A DNA stretch of 64,000 nucleotides from Aliigemmobacter aestuarii (GTDB taxonomy: Bacteria; Pseudomonadota; Alphaproteobacteria; Rhodobacterales; Rhodobacteraceae). Shown piece by piece: positions 10,371 to 18,844 of this stretch. Made by a program: the position numbers and the translations under genes. A model generated the notes under the pieces. That model did not search any database. It was not told where the DNA came from and saw nothing but the letters and a program-made list of their open reading frames with translations. The first letter of the stretch is position 1. Each line of letters starts with the position of its first letter. The stretch lies in the NCBI RefSeq assembly GCF_004799285.1, contig NZ_SSND01000004.1, positions 62,001-126,000 on the forward strand, written 5' to 3'.

Positions 10371-10775
10371 ATGCGGGGCATGGCATTTGGGGGAACGATC
10401 GTGACGCTGGCGCTGGCCGGCTGCATCGCGACGATGCCGAAGGAACCGACCCCGACCGGGGCCGAGGATTTCGCGACGTTCTGCGCCTCGTGCCACGGGG
10501 CGGATGGCAAGGGCAAAGGTGCGGTCGCCGCCACGATGGCCCGGGCGCCCGCCGACCTGACCCGGCTGCCGCAGGGCAAGGATTTCCCCGCCGCCCGCGT
10601 GATGAGCAAGATCTACGGCTATCAGGGCGATGCCGCCGCACAGGCCGTGATGCCCGAATTCGGCGACCTTCTGGAAGGCGAGACGGTGCTTTACGATTCC
10701 GGTGACGGCATCCCGACGCCGACGCCCCTGCGCCTTGTGCAACTGGCCGAATACATCCGCGCCCTGCCGCGCTGA
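10371..10775 (+). CDS. Lipoprotein cytochrome c
   Basis: A protein of about 134 residues. The N-terminal hydrophobic stretch ends in the lipobox LALAGC, so it should be a membrane-anchored periplasmic lipoprotein. A single haem c site CASCH is followed by ADGKGKG, and a C-terminal Met in AVMPEF may be the sixth haem ligand: a class I cytochrome c. ATG 10371 is chosen because GGAAAGG precedes it and the lipobox then lies at a normal distance. It follows lolD by 59 bp, so it may share the lol transcript; its redox partner cannot be inferred. Confidence 0.85.
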   Translation: MRGMAFGGTIVTLALAGCIATMPKEPTPTGAEDFATFCASCHGADGKGKGAVAATMARAPADLTRLPQGKDFPAARVMSKIYGYQGDAAAQAVMPEFGDLLEGETVLYDSGDGIPTPTPLRLVQLAEYIRALPR

Positions 10776-10779
10776 CCCG

Positions 10780-11229
10780 TCAGCCGCGCTGAATCAGGAA
10801 AAGCCCCGCCGCCATCAGGCCGATCCCGCCCGCGCGCGTCAGCGTCACCTGTTTCTGGATCGCGCCGAACAGGCCGAAATGGTCGATCGTCGCGGCCGAG
10901 ATCATCTGCCCCAGCAGCACGAAGAACACCGCGTTGCCCACCCCAAACCGGGGCGCGACCCAGGTCACCGACAGCACGTAGAAGGCAACCAGAAGCCCGC
11001 CCAGAAACAGGTGCTTCGGCTGGCCCGGCAACGACGCGAGGGCGCGCGTGCCGCCGGTGGCGAGCAACACCAGAAAGGTCGCCGACAGCGCCACCACGAA
11101 CAGCACCGTCGCCGCCGCGGCGGGTGATCCGATCCGCGCGCCAAGCCGGGCATTCAGCGCCGCCAGCAGCGGGATGCCGATGCCCGCGGCCAGCATCACC
11201 GCCGCAAAGCGAAGGGTTTCGGGGGTCAT
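10780..11229 (-). CDS. YdcZ/DUF606-type DMT family transporter
   Basis: A 149-residue protein with about five hydrophobic segments, the small half-size EamA-like architecture of the YdcZ (DUF606) family. Recognisable stretches are GIGIPLLAALNARLG at the N-terminus and GQMISAATIDHFGLFG in the C-terminal third. Substrates are unknown. It is convergent with the cytochrome gene (stop codons only a few bases apart). Confidence 0.8.
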   Translation of the reverse strand: MTPETLRFAAVMLAAGIGIPLLAALNARLGARIGSPAAAATVLFVVALSATFLVLLATGGTRALASLPGQPKHLFLGGLLVAFYVLSVTWVAPRFGVGNAVFFVLLGQMISAATIDHFGLFGAIQKQVTLTRAGGIGLMAAGLFLIQRG

Positions 11230-11365
11230 CGGCGCTCTCCATTCCGGGATGCGCGCACTTAAGCAGGTTCGGCGGAGACTCGCAAACGTGACCGGCGGGG
11301 TGCTTGCGAAGGCGCCGGGGGCATGGTTTGGTTTTTTCCGTCAGGCAGCGCAGGGGACGGACGGA

Positions 11366-11803
11366 ATGCGATTGGCACGGATGATCGGCATTGCGGTTCT
11401 GGCACTTGCCACGGCCGCACCGGTGGCGGCCGAAACGGTCGTCATCGCCAATGACGGCGGTGGCAACATCAACGACTACCGCGCCCGCCGCGCGGCGCTC
11501 GCGCGGGTCGAGGCGGTCGAGATCCGGGGCAAATGCCTTTCGGCCTGCGTGATCTTCACCACGCTGCCCAATGCCTGCATCGGTCGCGGCGCGCGGATCG
11601 GCTTTCACGGCACGTTGCCGAAATCCGGTATCCCGGCGGTGGATTACTGGCTCGACATGCGGATGGGCGAATTCCTGCGGGGCGAGGCGCGGCGGCTTTA
11701 CGAACGCGAATGGCGCCATCTGGGCGGGCGCGACGAATTTCATGTGATCTCGGCCCAGGAATACAAGCGGCTCGATCCGCAGATCCGGATCTGCAAGCGC
11801 TGA
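11366..11803 (+). CDS. Secreted ClpP-like (COG3904-type) protein
   Basis: A 145-residue protein with a signal peptide cut near APVAAETVV. The segment EIRGKCLSACVIF, followed by CIGRGARIGFHGT, matches the serine (SAC) and histidine (FHG) pattern of the small periplasmic ClpP/crotonase-fold proteins of COG3904. The two cysteines flanking the serine and a third near residue 75 suggest disulfides. The function of the family is unknown. ATG 11366 follows a purine-rich ribosome site and places the signal peptide at the N-terminus. Confidence 0.65.
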   Translation: MRLARMIGIAVLALATAAPVAAETVVIANDGGGNINDYRARRAALARVEAVEIRGKCLSACVIFTTLPNACIGRGARIGFHGTLPKSGIPAVDYWLDMRMGEFLRGEARRLYEREWRHLGGRDEFHVISAQEYKRLDPQIRICKR

Positions 11804-11852
11804 CTTCGCGCGGGGGCGGGGGGCAATGCGGGGCGACCGGTCGGCGCGCCGG

Positions 11853-12959
11853 TCAGCGTGCAGGTCGCGCCGCCTGTCCGGGTACCGCCGGCCAGATCAG
11901 GGGCCGAAGCCGTGCGCGGACCCTGCGTTCGGCCAGGACCACGCCGACGCTGGCCAGCCCCACCACGCCAAGGGCCAGTACCAGCGAGGGCAGGCCCGAC
12001 ACCCCCGCCTGATGCAGCAGGAACACCGTGGCCATCCCGGTGGTGTAGTGGTTGAGGTAGATCGGATAGCTCAGATCGCCCAGAAAGCGCATCAGCCCCG
12101 GCCGCGACGCGAACAGCGGGCGCCGGATCGACAGCAGGAGCCACCCCATCGCCGCCGCCCAGACCAGCATCGACCCGATCGCCCGCGGCGTGCTTGGCTG
12201 ATTGAGCAGCCACAACTCGATCAGCCCCATGACGGTGAACAGGCCCAGAAATAGCCGCAGGCGTGGCGTCAGGGGCTGTGACATCGCATGCCAGACCAGC
12301 ATCCCGATGGCGAAGAAGACCCCGTGATGCAGCAGGAAGACCTTGAACGGAAAACGGTCCATCAGGGCCGCCGCGCCGTGGTGCCCGGTCAGCGTTGCGG
12401 CCAGAAGCAGCGCCAGAAAGGCCGAACTGGCCAGCCCCAGCGCAATGGCGATCCGGGCCAGCGGCAGGCGCGCCCAGCACAGGATCGCCAGCCCGATCAG
12501 CAGGTAAAAGACCGCCTCGACCACCAGCGACCAGACCACGCCGTCGATATAGGGCCCGATCGGCGACAGCACCGCCGACCGCGCCGCCCGCGCCAGCAGG
12601 GGGCCGGGATCGAAGCCGCAAAGGATCAACGCGACAAGGCTGATCGCGGTCGACAGCCACAACGCGGGCAAGATGCGTGTCATCCTTGCCAGCGCAAAGC
12701 GCATGGCGCCCGCGGCCCCGGAAAGCCGCGCCGCGCTCATCGCGATGACAAAGCCCGAGATCACAAAAAAGATCTGCACCCCCGTCGCCCCGATCCCGAC
12801 GAAGGGATCAAGATAATCGTAGGCGCGCAGGCTGCGATCCATCGTCACCTCCGGCTGGTCGGTGGCGTAGGTCGCGAAATGGTTCAGCACGACCAGCATC
12901 GCCGCGACGAAGCGCAACAGGTCAAGCCCGTGGATATGCGTCGCTGGCCGGGGGCTCAT
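11853..12959 (-). CDS. Acyltransferase 3 family membrane protein (OafA/YrhL-like)
   Basis: A 368-residue polytopic membrane protein. The N-terminus HGLDLLRFVAAMLVVLNHF contains the family's first-helix histidine-arginine pattern. FFVISGFVIAMS is the second hallmark, followed by about eight further membrane segments. Members O-acetylate or acylate surface polysaccharides, lipids or peptidoglycan. No glycan cluster is adjacent, although capsule export genes lie 15 kb away; any link is speculative. Confidence 0.88.
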   Translation of the reverse strand: MSPRPATHIHGLDLLRFVAAMLVVLNHFATYATDQPEVTMDRSLRAYDYLDPFVGIGATGVQIFFVISGFVIAMSAARLSGAAGAMRFALARMTRILPALWLSTAISLVALILCGFDPGPLLARAARSAVLSPIGPYIDGVVWSLVVEAVFYLLIGLAILCWARLPLARIAIALGLASSAFLALLLAATLTGHHGAAALMDRFPFKVFLLHHGVFFAIGMLVWHAMSQPLTPRLRLFLGLFTVMGLIELWLLNQPSTPRAIGSMLVWAAAMGWLLLSIRRPLFASRPGLMRFLGDLSYPIYLNHYTTGMATVFLLHQAGVSGLPSLVLALGVVGLASVGVVLAERRVRARLRPLIWPAVPGQAARPAR

Positions 12960-13291
12960 GGCCCGCCACCCGACACCGGCCGGTCACGGTCATGAACGGG
13001 GGCGCGCGGAGCAATCCCGTGCCTTGCCCCGAAGGCGCCTTCTGCACAGGCGAAAATGCGCATAGGTCAAACTCCCTGACGCCGCTCCGTGCGGGCCGAG
13101 GCACGCCGTCGCAGCCAAAAGACATTATTCCTCAAGGAAATGGCAGGATTCCCGTCCTGTCAATGGCGGGTTCGGCACAAGACTGTCGCCCATATTGCGC
13201 CCCCGCCGTCATGCCCGCGGCCAAAACCGCTTGGCAGGGCGGGTCCGGTGGCGTTAGCCTTCCTCCCATGCCGAGCGATGGAAATGCAGCG
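12960..13291. other. Intergenic region between the acyltransferase and L,D-transpeptidase genes
   Basis: About 330 bp with divergent flanking genes, so it should hold both promoters. The only structure seen is a perfect 12-bp palindrome GAAGGCGCCTTC at 13031-13042, a possible operator. No convincing small gene was found. Confidence 0.4.
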
Positions 13292-13759
13292 ATGCGCGCT
13301 TCCGTTCGGGCCATCGTTCTGGCCCTTCTCATGGCCTTCTCGGGCCTTCTGCCCCGTCACGCCCAGGCCGAGATGTCGCGGCCCGAGATGCCGAGCCCCG
13401 AAACGCTGAGGGTCGTCGTCGACATCTCGGATCAGCGGATGGTCGTGCTGTGGGATCACCACCCGATCCACGACTGGCCCGTGTCGACCGCGCGGGCGGG
13501 GAAATGGACGCCGCGCGGCACCTTCACCCCGCAGGTGCTGGTGCGGATGCACTATTCCACGATCTACGACAACGCGCCGATGCCCTGGTCGATCTTCTTT
13601 CGGGGCAATTACGCGATCCACGGCACCGAGCAGGTCTCGCGCCTCGGCACCCCGGCCAGCGCCGGCTGCATCCGCCTGGCGCCCGAGAACGCAAGGGTTC
13701 TGTTCCGGGCGGTCCAGGCGGTGGGGAAGGGGAATGTGACGATCGTGGTTAAGGATTAA
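13292..13759 (+). CDS. L,D-transpeptidase (YkuD domain)
   Basis: A 155-residue secreted protein: signal peptide (residues 1-25, ending RHAQA), then a YkuD domain. Its catalytic motif is AIHGTEQVSRLG followed by ASAGCIRLAPENA, with the active-site Cys and the upstream His. These enzymes form 3-3 peptidoglycan cross-links or attach lipoproteins to peptidoglycan. ATG 13292 places the signal peptide at the N-terminus; ATG 13268 is an alternative. A MarR regulator of the LdtR type, known in other alphaproteobacteria to control an ldt gene, is encoded at 26.4 kb. Confidence 0.88.
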   Translation: MRASVRAIVLALLMAFSGLLPRHAQAEMSRPEMPSPETLRVVVDISDQRMVVLWDHHPIHDWPVSTARAGKWTPRGTFTPQVLVRMHYSTIYDNAPMPWSIFFRGNYAIHGTEQVSRLGTPASAGCIRLAPENARVLFRAVQAVGKGNVTIVVKD

Positions 13760-13779
13760 TTCAAGTCACAAGGGTCCAC

Positions 13780-15735
13780 TCACACATCCAACTCTTCCAC
13801 GAAGCGCGCATTCTCCTGGATATACTGGAACCGCAATTCCGGCTTCTTGCCCATCAGCCGCTCCACCAAGTCCGAGGTTTCGCCCGGCGCGTCCTCGTCG
13901 ATCGACACCCGGATCAGCTTGCGGCTTTTCGGGTCCATCGTGGTTTCCTTCAGGTCCTTGGCATCCATCTCGCCCAGGCCCTTGAAGCGTTGCACGTCGA
14001 TCTTGCCCTTGCCGCCGATCCCCTTGGCCAGCCAGTATTCCTTTTCCGCGTCATCGGTGACGTAAAGCCGCTTCGGCCCCTGTGTCAGCCGGTAGAGCGG
14101 CGGACAGGCGAGGTAGAGGTGCCCCTTGTCGATCAAGGGGCGCATCTGGGTGAAGAAGAAGGTCATCAGGAGGCTCGCGATATGCGCGCCGTCCACATCT
14201 GCGTCGGTCATGATGATGATCTTCTCATAGCGCAGGTCGTCGAGGTTGAACTTCGTGCCCATCCCCACGCCAAGCGCCTCGCAGATGTCGCGGATCTCGG
14301 CATTGTCGCCCAGCTTGTTCGAGGCCGCACCCAGCACGTTCAGGATCTTGCCCTTCAGCGGCAGAAGCGCCTGCGTCTCGCGGTCGCGCGCGCCCTTGGC
14401 AGACCCCCCCGCGCTGTCGCCCTCCACGATGAAAAGCTCGGTCCCTTCGCGAGATTTCGCCGAACAGTCGGTCAGCTTGCCGGGCAGGCGCAGTTTCTTG
14501 GTCGCCGACTTGCGGGCGGTTTCCTTTTCCTGCTTGCGCCGCAGCCGTTCCTCGGCCCGCAACACAAGGAAATCGAGGATCGCCCCGGCCGATTTCGTAT
14601 CCGCCGCCAGCCAGTTGTCGAAATGGTCGCGCACCGCGCCCTCGACCCATCGCGCGGCCTCTTCGGTGGCCAGCCGGTCCTTTGTCTGGCCCACGAACTG
14701 TGGCTCGCGAATGAAACAGGACACCAGCGCGCAGCCCCCCGTCAGCAGGTCATCGCGCGAAATCAGTTCGGCCTTGCGGTTCTTGACCAGATCGCCATAG
14801 GCGCGGATGCCCTTCAGGATCGCCGACCAGAACCCCGCCTCATGCGTGCCGCCCTCGGGCGTGGGGACGGTGTTGCAGTAGGACTGGATGAACCCGTCGC
14901 GCGACGGCGTCCAGTTGATCGCCCATTCCACCGATCCGGGCACGCCGTATTTGTCGGGAAAGCCGACCTTGCCGGCGAAAGGCCTTTCGGCATAGGTCGT
15001 GGTCTTCTGCAGCGTGTCGCTCAGGTAATCCGCAAGCCCGCCGGGGAAGTGGAAGACGGCCTCCATCGGCGTGTCGCCATCCGGGATCGCCGATTTCCAG
15101 CGGATTTCCACGCCCGAGAACAGATAGGCCTTGGACCGCACCATCTTCAGCAGTCGGGCGGGCTTGAACTGGTGGTGGCCGAAGATCTCGGCATCGGGGT
15201 GGAAGGTCACGGTCGTGCCGCGACGGTTCGGCGCGGGGCCCACCTTCGCCACCGGCCCGAGCGGCTTGCCGCGCGAGAACTCCTGCACGAAAAGCTCGCG
15301 GTTGCGCGCGACCTCGACCCGCATCCTGTCGGACAGCGCATTGACGACCGAGGCGCCCACCCCGTGCAACCCGCCCGAGGTCTGATAGGCCTTGCCGTTG
15401 AACTTGCCGCCCGCGTGCAGCATGCACAGGATCACCTCCAGCGCGGACTTGTCGGGGAACTTCGGATGCGGGTCGACCGGCATGCCGCGCCCGTTGTCGC
15501 GGATGGTGATCGCGAAATCGGCGTGCAGTTCTACCTCGATCCGCGTGGCATGGCCCGCCACCGCCTCGTCCATCGAATTGTCGAGGATCTCGGCCACCAG
15601 ATGATGCAGCGCGCGTTCATCGGTGCCGCCGATGTACATCCCCGGCCGCATGCGGACCGGTTCCAGCCCCTCAAGCACCTCGATCGACGAGGCGTTGTAG
15701 TCGTCCGGCATGCCGGAAAGCAGGTCATTGGCCAT
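13780..15735 (-). CDS. parE: DNA topoisomerase IV subunit B
   Basis: A 651-residue GHKL ATPase/type II topoisomerase subunit. It shows the ATP-binding stretch EILDNSMDEAVAG, the G-rich lid SGGLHGVGASVVNAL and the TOPRIM motif VEGDSAGGSAK with downstream DADVDGAHI. Length and the short C-terminal region favour ParE over GyrB (about 800 aa). With ParC it decatenates daughter chromosomes. It converges with the L,D-transpeptidase gene, separated by 20 bp. Confidence 0.94.
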   Translation of the reverse strand: MANDLLSGMPDDYNASSIEVLEGLEPVRMRPGMYIGGTDERALHHLVAEILDNSMDEAVAGHATRIEVELHADFAITIRDNGRGMPVDPHPKFPDKSALEVILCMLHAGGKFNGKAYQTSGGLHGVGASVVNALSDRMRVEVARNRELFVQEFSRGKPLGPVAKVGPAPNRRGTTVTFHPDAEIFGHHQFKPARLLKMVRSKAYLFSGVEIRWKSAIPDGDTPMEAVFHFPGGLADYLSDTLQKTTTYAERPFAGKVGFPDKYGVPGSVEWAINWTPSRDGFIQSYCNTVPTPEGGTHEAGFWSAILKGIRAYGDLVKNRKAELISRDDLLTGGCALVSCFIREPQFVGQTKDRLATEEAARWVEGAVRDHFDNWLAADTKSAGAILDFLVLRAEERLRRKQEKETARKSATKKLRLPGKLTDCSAKSREGTELFIVEGDSAGGSAKGARDRETQALLPLKGKILNVLGAASNKLGDNAEIRDICEALGVGMGTKFNLDDLRYEKIIIMTDADVDGAHIASLLMTFFFTQMRPLIDKGHLYLACPPLYRLTQGPKRLYVTDDAEKEYWLAKGIGGKGKIDVQRFKGLGEMDAKDLKETTMDPKSRKLIRVSIDEDAPGETSDLVERLMGKKPELRFQYIQENARFVEELDV

Positions 15736-15835
15736 GGGATGCTCGAGTCTGTTCTGTTGGGCTTTGGCGCAGGATTAGACCATCCGCAGCGCCGGGGCGC
15801 AAGGGATGGTGTCGGCCCTGCCGGCGGCCCCTTCA

Positions 15836-15878
15836 TTCTGGCCCAAATATCCCGGGGGCGCGGGGGGCAGCGCCCCCC
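15836..15878. repeat. GC-rich hairpin downstream of the GST gene
   Basis: GGGGGGC (15862-15868) and GCCCCCC (15872-15878) form a 7-bp stem with loop AGC, preceded by TGGCCCAAATATCCCGGGGG. From memory, similar blocks occur between genes in many Rhodobacteraceae, so this is probably a dispersed intergenic repeat that may act as a terminator. The T tract is weak. Confidence 0.5.
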
Positions 15879-15906
15879 GGAAAATTCTTCGTACGAAGAA
15901 TTTTCC
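15879..15906. repeat. 28-bp perfect palindrome (bidirectional terminator or dispersed element)
   Basis: Two 14-nt arms, GGAAAATTCTTCGT and ACGAAGAATTTTCC, meet with no spacer at 15892/15893. Transcribed in either direction it gives a long hairpin with A/T-rich arms. It lies between the ends of the GST gene and the parE start, directly after a GC-rich hairpin, so it may be the terminator of the GST transcript. Confidence 0.75.
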
Positions 15907-15920
15907 CTCCCGCCCCGCCG

Positions 15921-16568
15921 TCAGGCCGGTTCGGCCAGCCGCGCCTCCCACATCTCCTTGAACGCGGGCCGCGACTGGCAGCGTTCCAGCCAGGCCTTCG
16001 CGTTCGGGAAGGCGGCCATCAGCGCCGCGTTGCCCTGTGCATAGCGCAGGCATTCGGCGACCATCACGTCGGCCACGGTGAACCGGGCATCCACCATCCA
16101 TTCCCGGCCGTCCAGATGCGCGTCCAGCCGCGCCAGCGGGCGTTGCAGCGCCTCGACCGAGGCGGCAATCTTCGCGTCGGCCTCGGGCGTGCCGGGCTGG
16201 GCATAGAGCATCTCGAGCGCCGGCCCCTCGATCGAGGTTGCGGCGAACAGCGCCCACTGGTCGGTTTCCGCCTGTTCGTTCAGCGTCTGCGGCGCCAGCC
16301 GACCGCCGTATTTGCGCGCGATATGCTGGCAGATCGCAAGGCTTTCGGTCAGCGTCAGGTCGTCATCCGTCATCGCCGGAATCTGGCCCTGCGGGTTGAT
16401 CGCGCGAAACGCGGCCGAGGTGGTGTTGATCTGCACGCCCGGTGCCGCCGGATCGGGCAGGCGATACCCCTGGATGACCGGAACATGCTGGAAATCCAGC
16501 CCGATTTCGCCCAACAGCCACAGCGGCCGCGAGGCGCGCGACCGGTAGACGCCATAGATGGTGATCAT
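15921..16568 (-). CDS. Glutathione S-transferase family protein
   Basis: A 215-residue protein with an N-terminal thioredoxin-like domain (VYRSRASRPLWLLGEIGL, residues 6-23, with an S/R-type active-site region) and the glutathione-binding pattern GQIPAMTDDDLTLTESLAI near residue 65. An all-helical C-terminal domain contains FTVADVMVAECLRY. The substrate is unknown. Its leader contains a 13-bp tandem repeat that ends within the ribosome-binding region. Confidence 0.88.
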   Translation of the reverse strand: MITIYGVYRSRASRPLWLLGEIGLDFQHVPVIQGYRLPDPAAPGVQINTTSAAFRAINPQGQIPAMTDDDLTLTESLAICQHIARKYGGRLAPQTLNEQAETDQWALFAATSIEGPALEMLYAQPGTPEADAKIAASVEALQRPLARLDAHLDGREWMVDARFTVADVMVAECLRYAQGNAALMAAFPNAKAWLERCQSRPAFKEMWEARLAEPA

Positions 16569-16580
16569 GTCGGAAACTTC

Positions 16581-16619
16581 CCTGATACAGGCCCCTGATG
16601 CAGGCCCCTGATGCAGGCC
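16581..16619. repeat. Three tandem copies of a 13-bp unit in the GST leader
   Basis: CCTGATACAGGCC is followed by two identical copies of CCTGATGCAGGCC (16581-16593, 16594-16606, 16607-16619). On the GST coding strand the start-proximal copy ends in CAGG and contributes to CAGGGAAG, the probable ribosome site 12 nt before the ATG. Confidence 0.85.
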
Positions 16620-16732
16620 CGTGTCGGCCTCTGCCGGTCACGATAATCCGTCCGTCCTGCGGCAGGCAACAGCGATGCGGCGGCTTGGTCAACTGATCCG
16701 CCATTTCTCTTGTCGGCACTGTACGAAAGGAT

Positions 16733-18517
16733 ATGTTCCTTGCCATGAAACAGCGCGAAAGGGGCTCGGGCCGGGTGCCGCCGGGGGCGCAACTGGCCGA
16801 GAGGGATCACAAGGCCGAAATCGTCGACCGGCTCTATGATGTCGCGCTCGACCCCATTCGGCTGGAAGAACTGCTGGAGGTCTGGGAGGGCCGCATCGGC
16901 CCCTTGCGTGTGGGCACGCTGGAACGGGCCGTGCCGCTGGAAGACCCCGAGATCGAGGCGCATACCGCACGGGCGACCGTATTCCTCGACCGGTTCGAGG
17001 CGACGCGCGAGGATGGCGCATACCGGTCTGTGCTGGAGGACATCCCCCGGTCCGCCGCCTTTCTCAGCGATGGCGGATCGCGGATCGTCGCGGCAAACCG
17101 TGCCGCGCGGCTTGCCTTTGCGGTGGACGAAGGGGCGCCGCTTGCCGATCTGCCCTTCGATCCCGATGACATCGCCACGCTGCGCGACGTGATCCTGAAG
17201 GTCGCGGGCGGATGGGCCGAGAAAGTGATCACGCTGCGCATCCGCTCGCTTGTGACGGGGGGGCCTGTGATCGTGCGGGTCAGCCCGGTGGAAAGCGACC
17301 GGACGGCGCCGCTTGCCCTGATCCTTTCGACCGAACTCGTCTGGCCCGAGGGTTTCGAGCAGATCGTGCGCGAGGCATTCGGGCTGACCATGGCCGAGGT
17401 CGAGATCGTGCAGGCCATCACGCTTGGCCTGCCGCTGAAGGACATCGCCGAGGCGCGCGGCCGGTCGGTCGAGACGGTGCGGACGCAGTTGCGCTCGATC
17501 CTGTCCAAGACCGAGACCCACAGCCAGTCCGAACTGGTGCGGGTGGTCCTGGGGCTGATGGATGTGGCGCTGATCCCGGCCGTCGCCGCCGATGGCCGAC
17601 GCGGCGACGGCGCACTGGAACCCGTCCCCTTCCGCGAGATGCGCCTGGGCGACGGGCGGCGGCTGGAATGGATCGAATTCGGCGCTCCGGACGGGGTGCC
17701 TGTCCTGTTCATGCACATGGATTACGGCCTGATCCGCTGGCCCGTGCCGGCAGAGCGTGCGGCGGTGGCGCAAGGCCTGCGGGTGATCGTGCCGGTCCGG
17801 GCCGGTTATGGCCGGACTGATCCGCATCCCCGCGGGGCCGAGCGACTGACCGCGTGCAGCCGCGATTATGCCGCAGTGCTGGATCATCTGGGCCTGTCCC
17901 GCGTGGCAGTGATCTGCATGGGCGCCGATCTGCGCTTTGCGCTGAAGCTGTCGCAGATGCGCCCCGGGCTGGTCAGCGGCATCGTGGGATGCGCGGCGCA
18001 GCTGCCGCTGCGCACCGCCGCGCAATACGATCGCATGGACAAGTGGCAGCGGTTCATCCTGGCCAATGCCCGCTATGCGCCGCGCGTCCTGCCCTTCATG
18101 GTCAAGGCCGGGTTTTCGCTGGCCCGCCGGCTTGGGAAAGAGGCCTTCTTCACACAGGTGAACGGCGGCTCGCCCGCCGACATGCAGGCCTTCGCCCAGC
18201 CCGAGGTGCGCGAGGCGATCCTGCTTGGATCGGATGTCTGCATGACGCGCAAATGGTCGGCGCACGAGGCCTTTACCGCCGAGTGCATCGACAGCGAACG
18301 CGACTGGTCGGATCTGGTGCGGGCCGCCGCCGTGCCGGTCGTCCTGCTTCAGGGCGATCAGGACCCGCAGACGCCCATGCTGACGATCCGCGAACTGATG
18401 GGTGACTTCCCCGCGCTTGACGTCACCTTCCTGCCGGGGACGGGGCAGTTGCTGTTCTTCGCCGAATGGCAGACCGCGCTTGACCGGCTGCGTCCGCTGC
18501 TGCCGGGGCGCAACTAG
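16733..18517 (+). CDS. LuxR-type regulator fused to a degenerate alpha/beta-hydrolase domain
   Basis: A 594-residue protein. Residues about 100-200 look like a PAS-type sensor (LSDGGSRIVAANRAA). Residues 217-262 form a LuxR-type helix-turn-helix (LTMAEVEIVQAI, GRSVETVRTQLRSIL). Residues about 300-590 form an alpha/beta-hydrolase domain. The nucleophile elbow reads VICMGAD (C395 in place of Ser) and the catalytic His position reads GTGQLLFF (Q572), while the acid loop GDQDPQTP is kept. The domain is therefore probably a ligand sensor rather than a hydrolase. ATG 16745 is an alternative start. Confidence 0.85.
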   Translation: MFLAMKQRERGSGRVPPGAQLAERDHKAEIVDRLYDVALDPIRLEELLEVWEGRIGPLRVGTLERAVPLEDPEIEAHTARATVFLDRFEATREDGAYRSVLEDIPRSAAFLSDGGSRIVAANRAARLAFAVDEGAPLADLPFDPDDIATLRDVILKVAGGWAEKVITLRIRSLVTGGPVIVRVSPVESDRTAPLALILSTELVWPEGFEQIVREAFGLTMAEVEIVQAITLGLPLKDIAEARGRSVETVRTQLRSILSKTETHSQSELVRVVLGLMDVALIPAVAADGRRGDGALEPVPFREMRLGDGRRLEWIEFGAPDGVPVLFMHMDYGLIRWPVPAERAAVAQGLRVIVPVRAGYGRTDPHPRGAERLTACSRDYAAVLDHLGLSRVAVICMGADLRFALKLSQMRPGLVSGIVGCAAQLPLRTAAQYDRMDKWQRFILANARYAPRVLPFMVKAGFSLARRLGKEAFFTQVNGGSPADMQAFAQPEVREAILLGSDVCMTRKWSAHEAFTAECIDSERDWSDLVRAAAVPVVLLQGDQDPQTPMLTIRELMGDFPALDVTFLPGTGQLLFFAEWQTALDRLRPLLPGRN

Positions 18518-18670
18518 AAAGTCCTGCCGCCGATCGGGTTTTTTCCGCCTCTACCCCATTCGGGGTATGCGCGCGCCTGATGCCGCGGCTAGAGAGGGGA
18601 TACGACGTTTCCTCTGCGAGCGTTTGTTGAAAGAAAAGACATTTTCATCACCTGTAGAAAGTCCCCTGGA

Positions 18671-18701
18671 GGGGCGGCGTCGGCTGGGGCTGCGCCGCCC
18701 C
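18671..18701 (+). terminator. GC-rich hairpin, possible terminator
   Basis: GGGGCGGCG (18671-18679) pairs perfectly with CGCCGCCCC (18693-18701) across a 13-nt loop, followed by only TTTC. It may end the transcript of the LuxR-hydrolase gene or form part of the ppk2 leader. Confidence 0.45.
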
Positions 18702-18770
18702 TTTCACCTGCAGCGCCCCGCTTCGACGCGCCGTCACGGCCCGTTTCCTGCCCTTCCGATGCGCCCGATT

Positions 18771-18784
18771 TTGACCCGGATCAA
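18771..18784. promoter_or_regulatory. Candidate FNR/FnrL box upstream of ppk2
   Basis: TTGACCCGGATCAA matches the FNR consensus TTGAT-N4-ATCAA at 9 of 10 fixed positions. It lies 60 bp upstream of the ppk2 ATG, a plausible distance for a class II activator site if the leader is short. Confidence 0.5.
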
Positions 18785-18844
18785 GGCGGGCTGCGGCAGA
18801 ATGTCGTATGATTGCAGGGTCAGTCAGGAAAGAGGAGACGCTGC

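Larger units (their letters stand above)
18518..18844. other. Intergenic region upstream of ppk2
   Basis: About 325 bp without a gene. It holds a stable hairpin (18671-18701) and a FNR-like box (18771-18784), described separately. An A/T-rich stretch at about 18625-18660 could contain a promoter. Confidence 0.5.
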
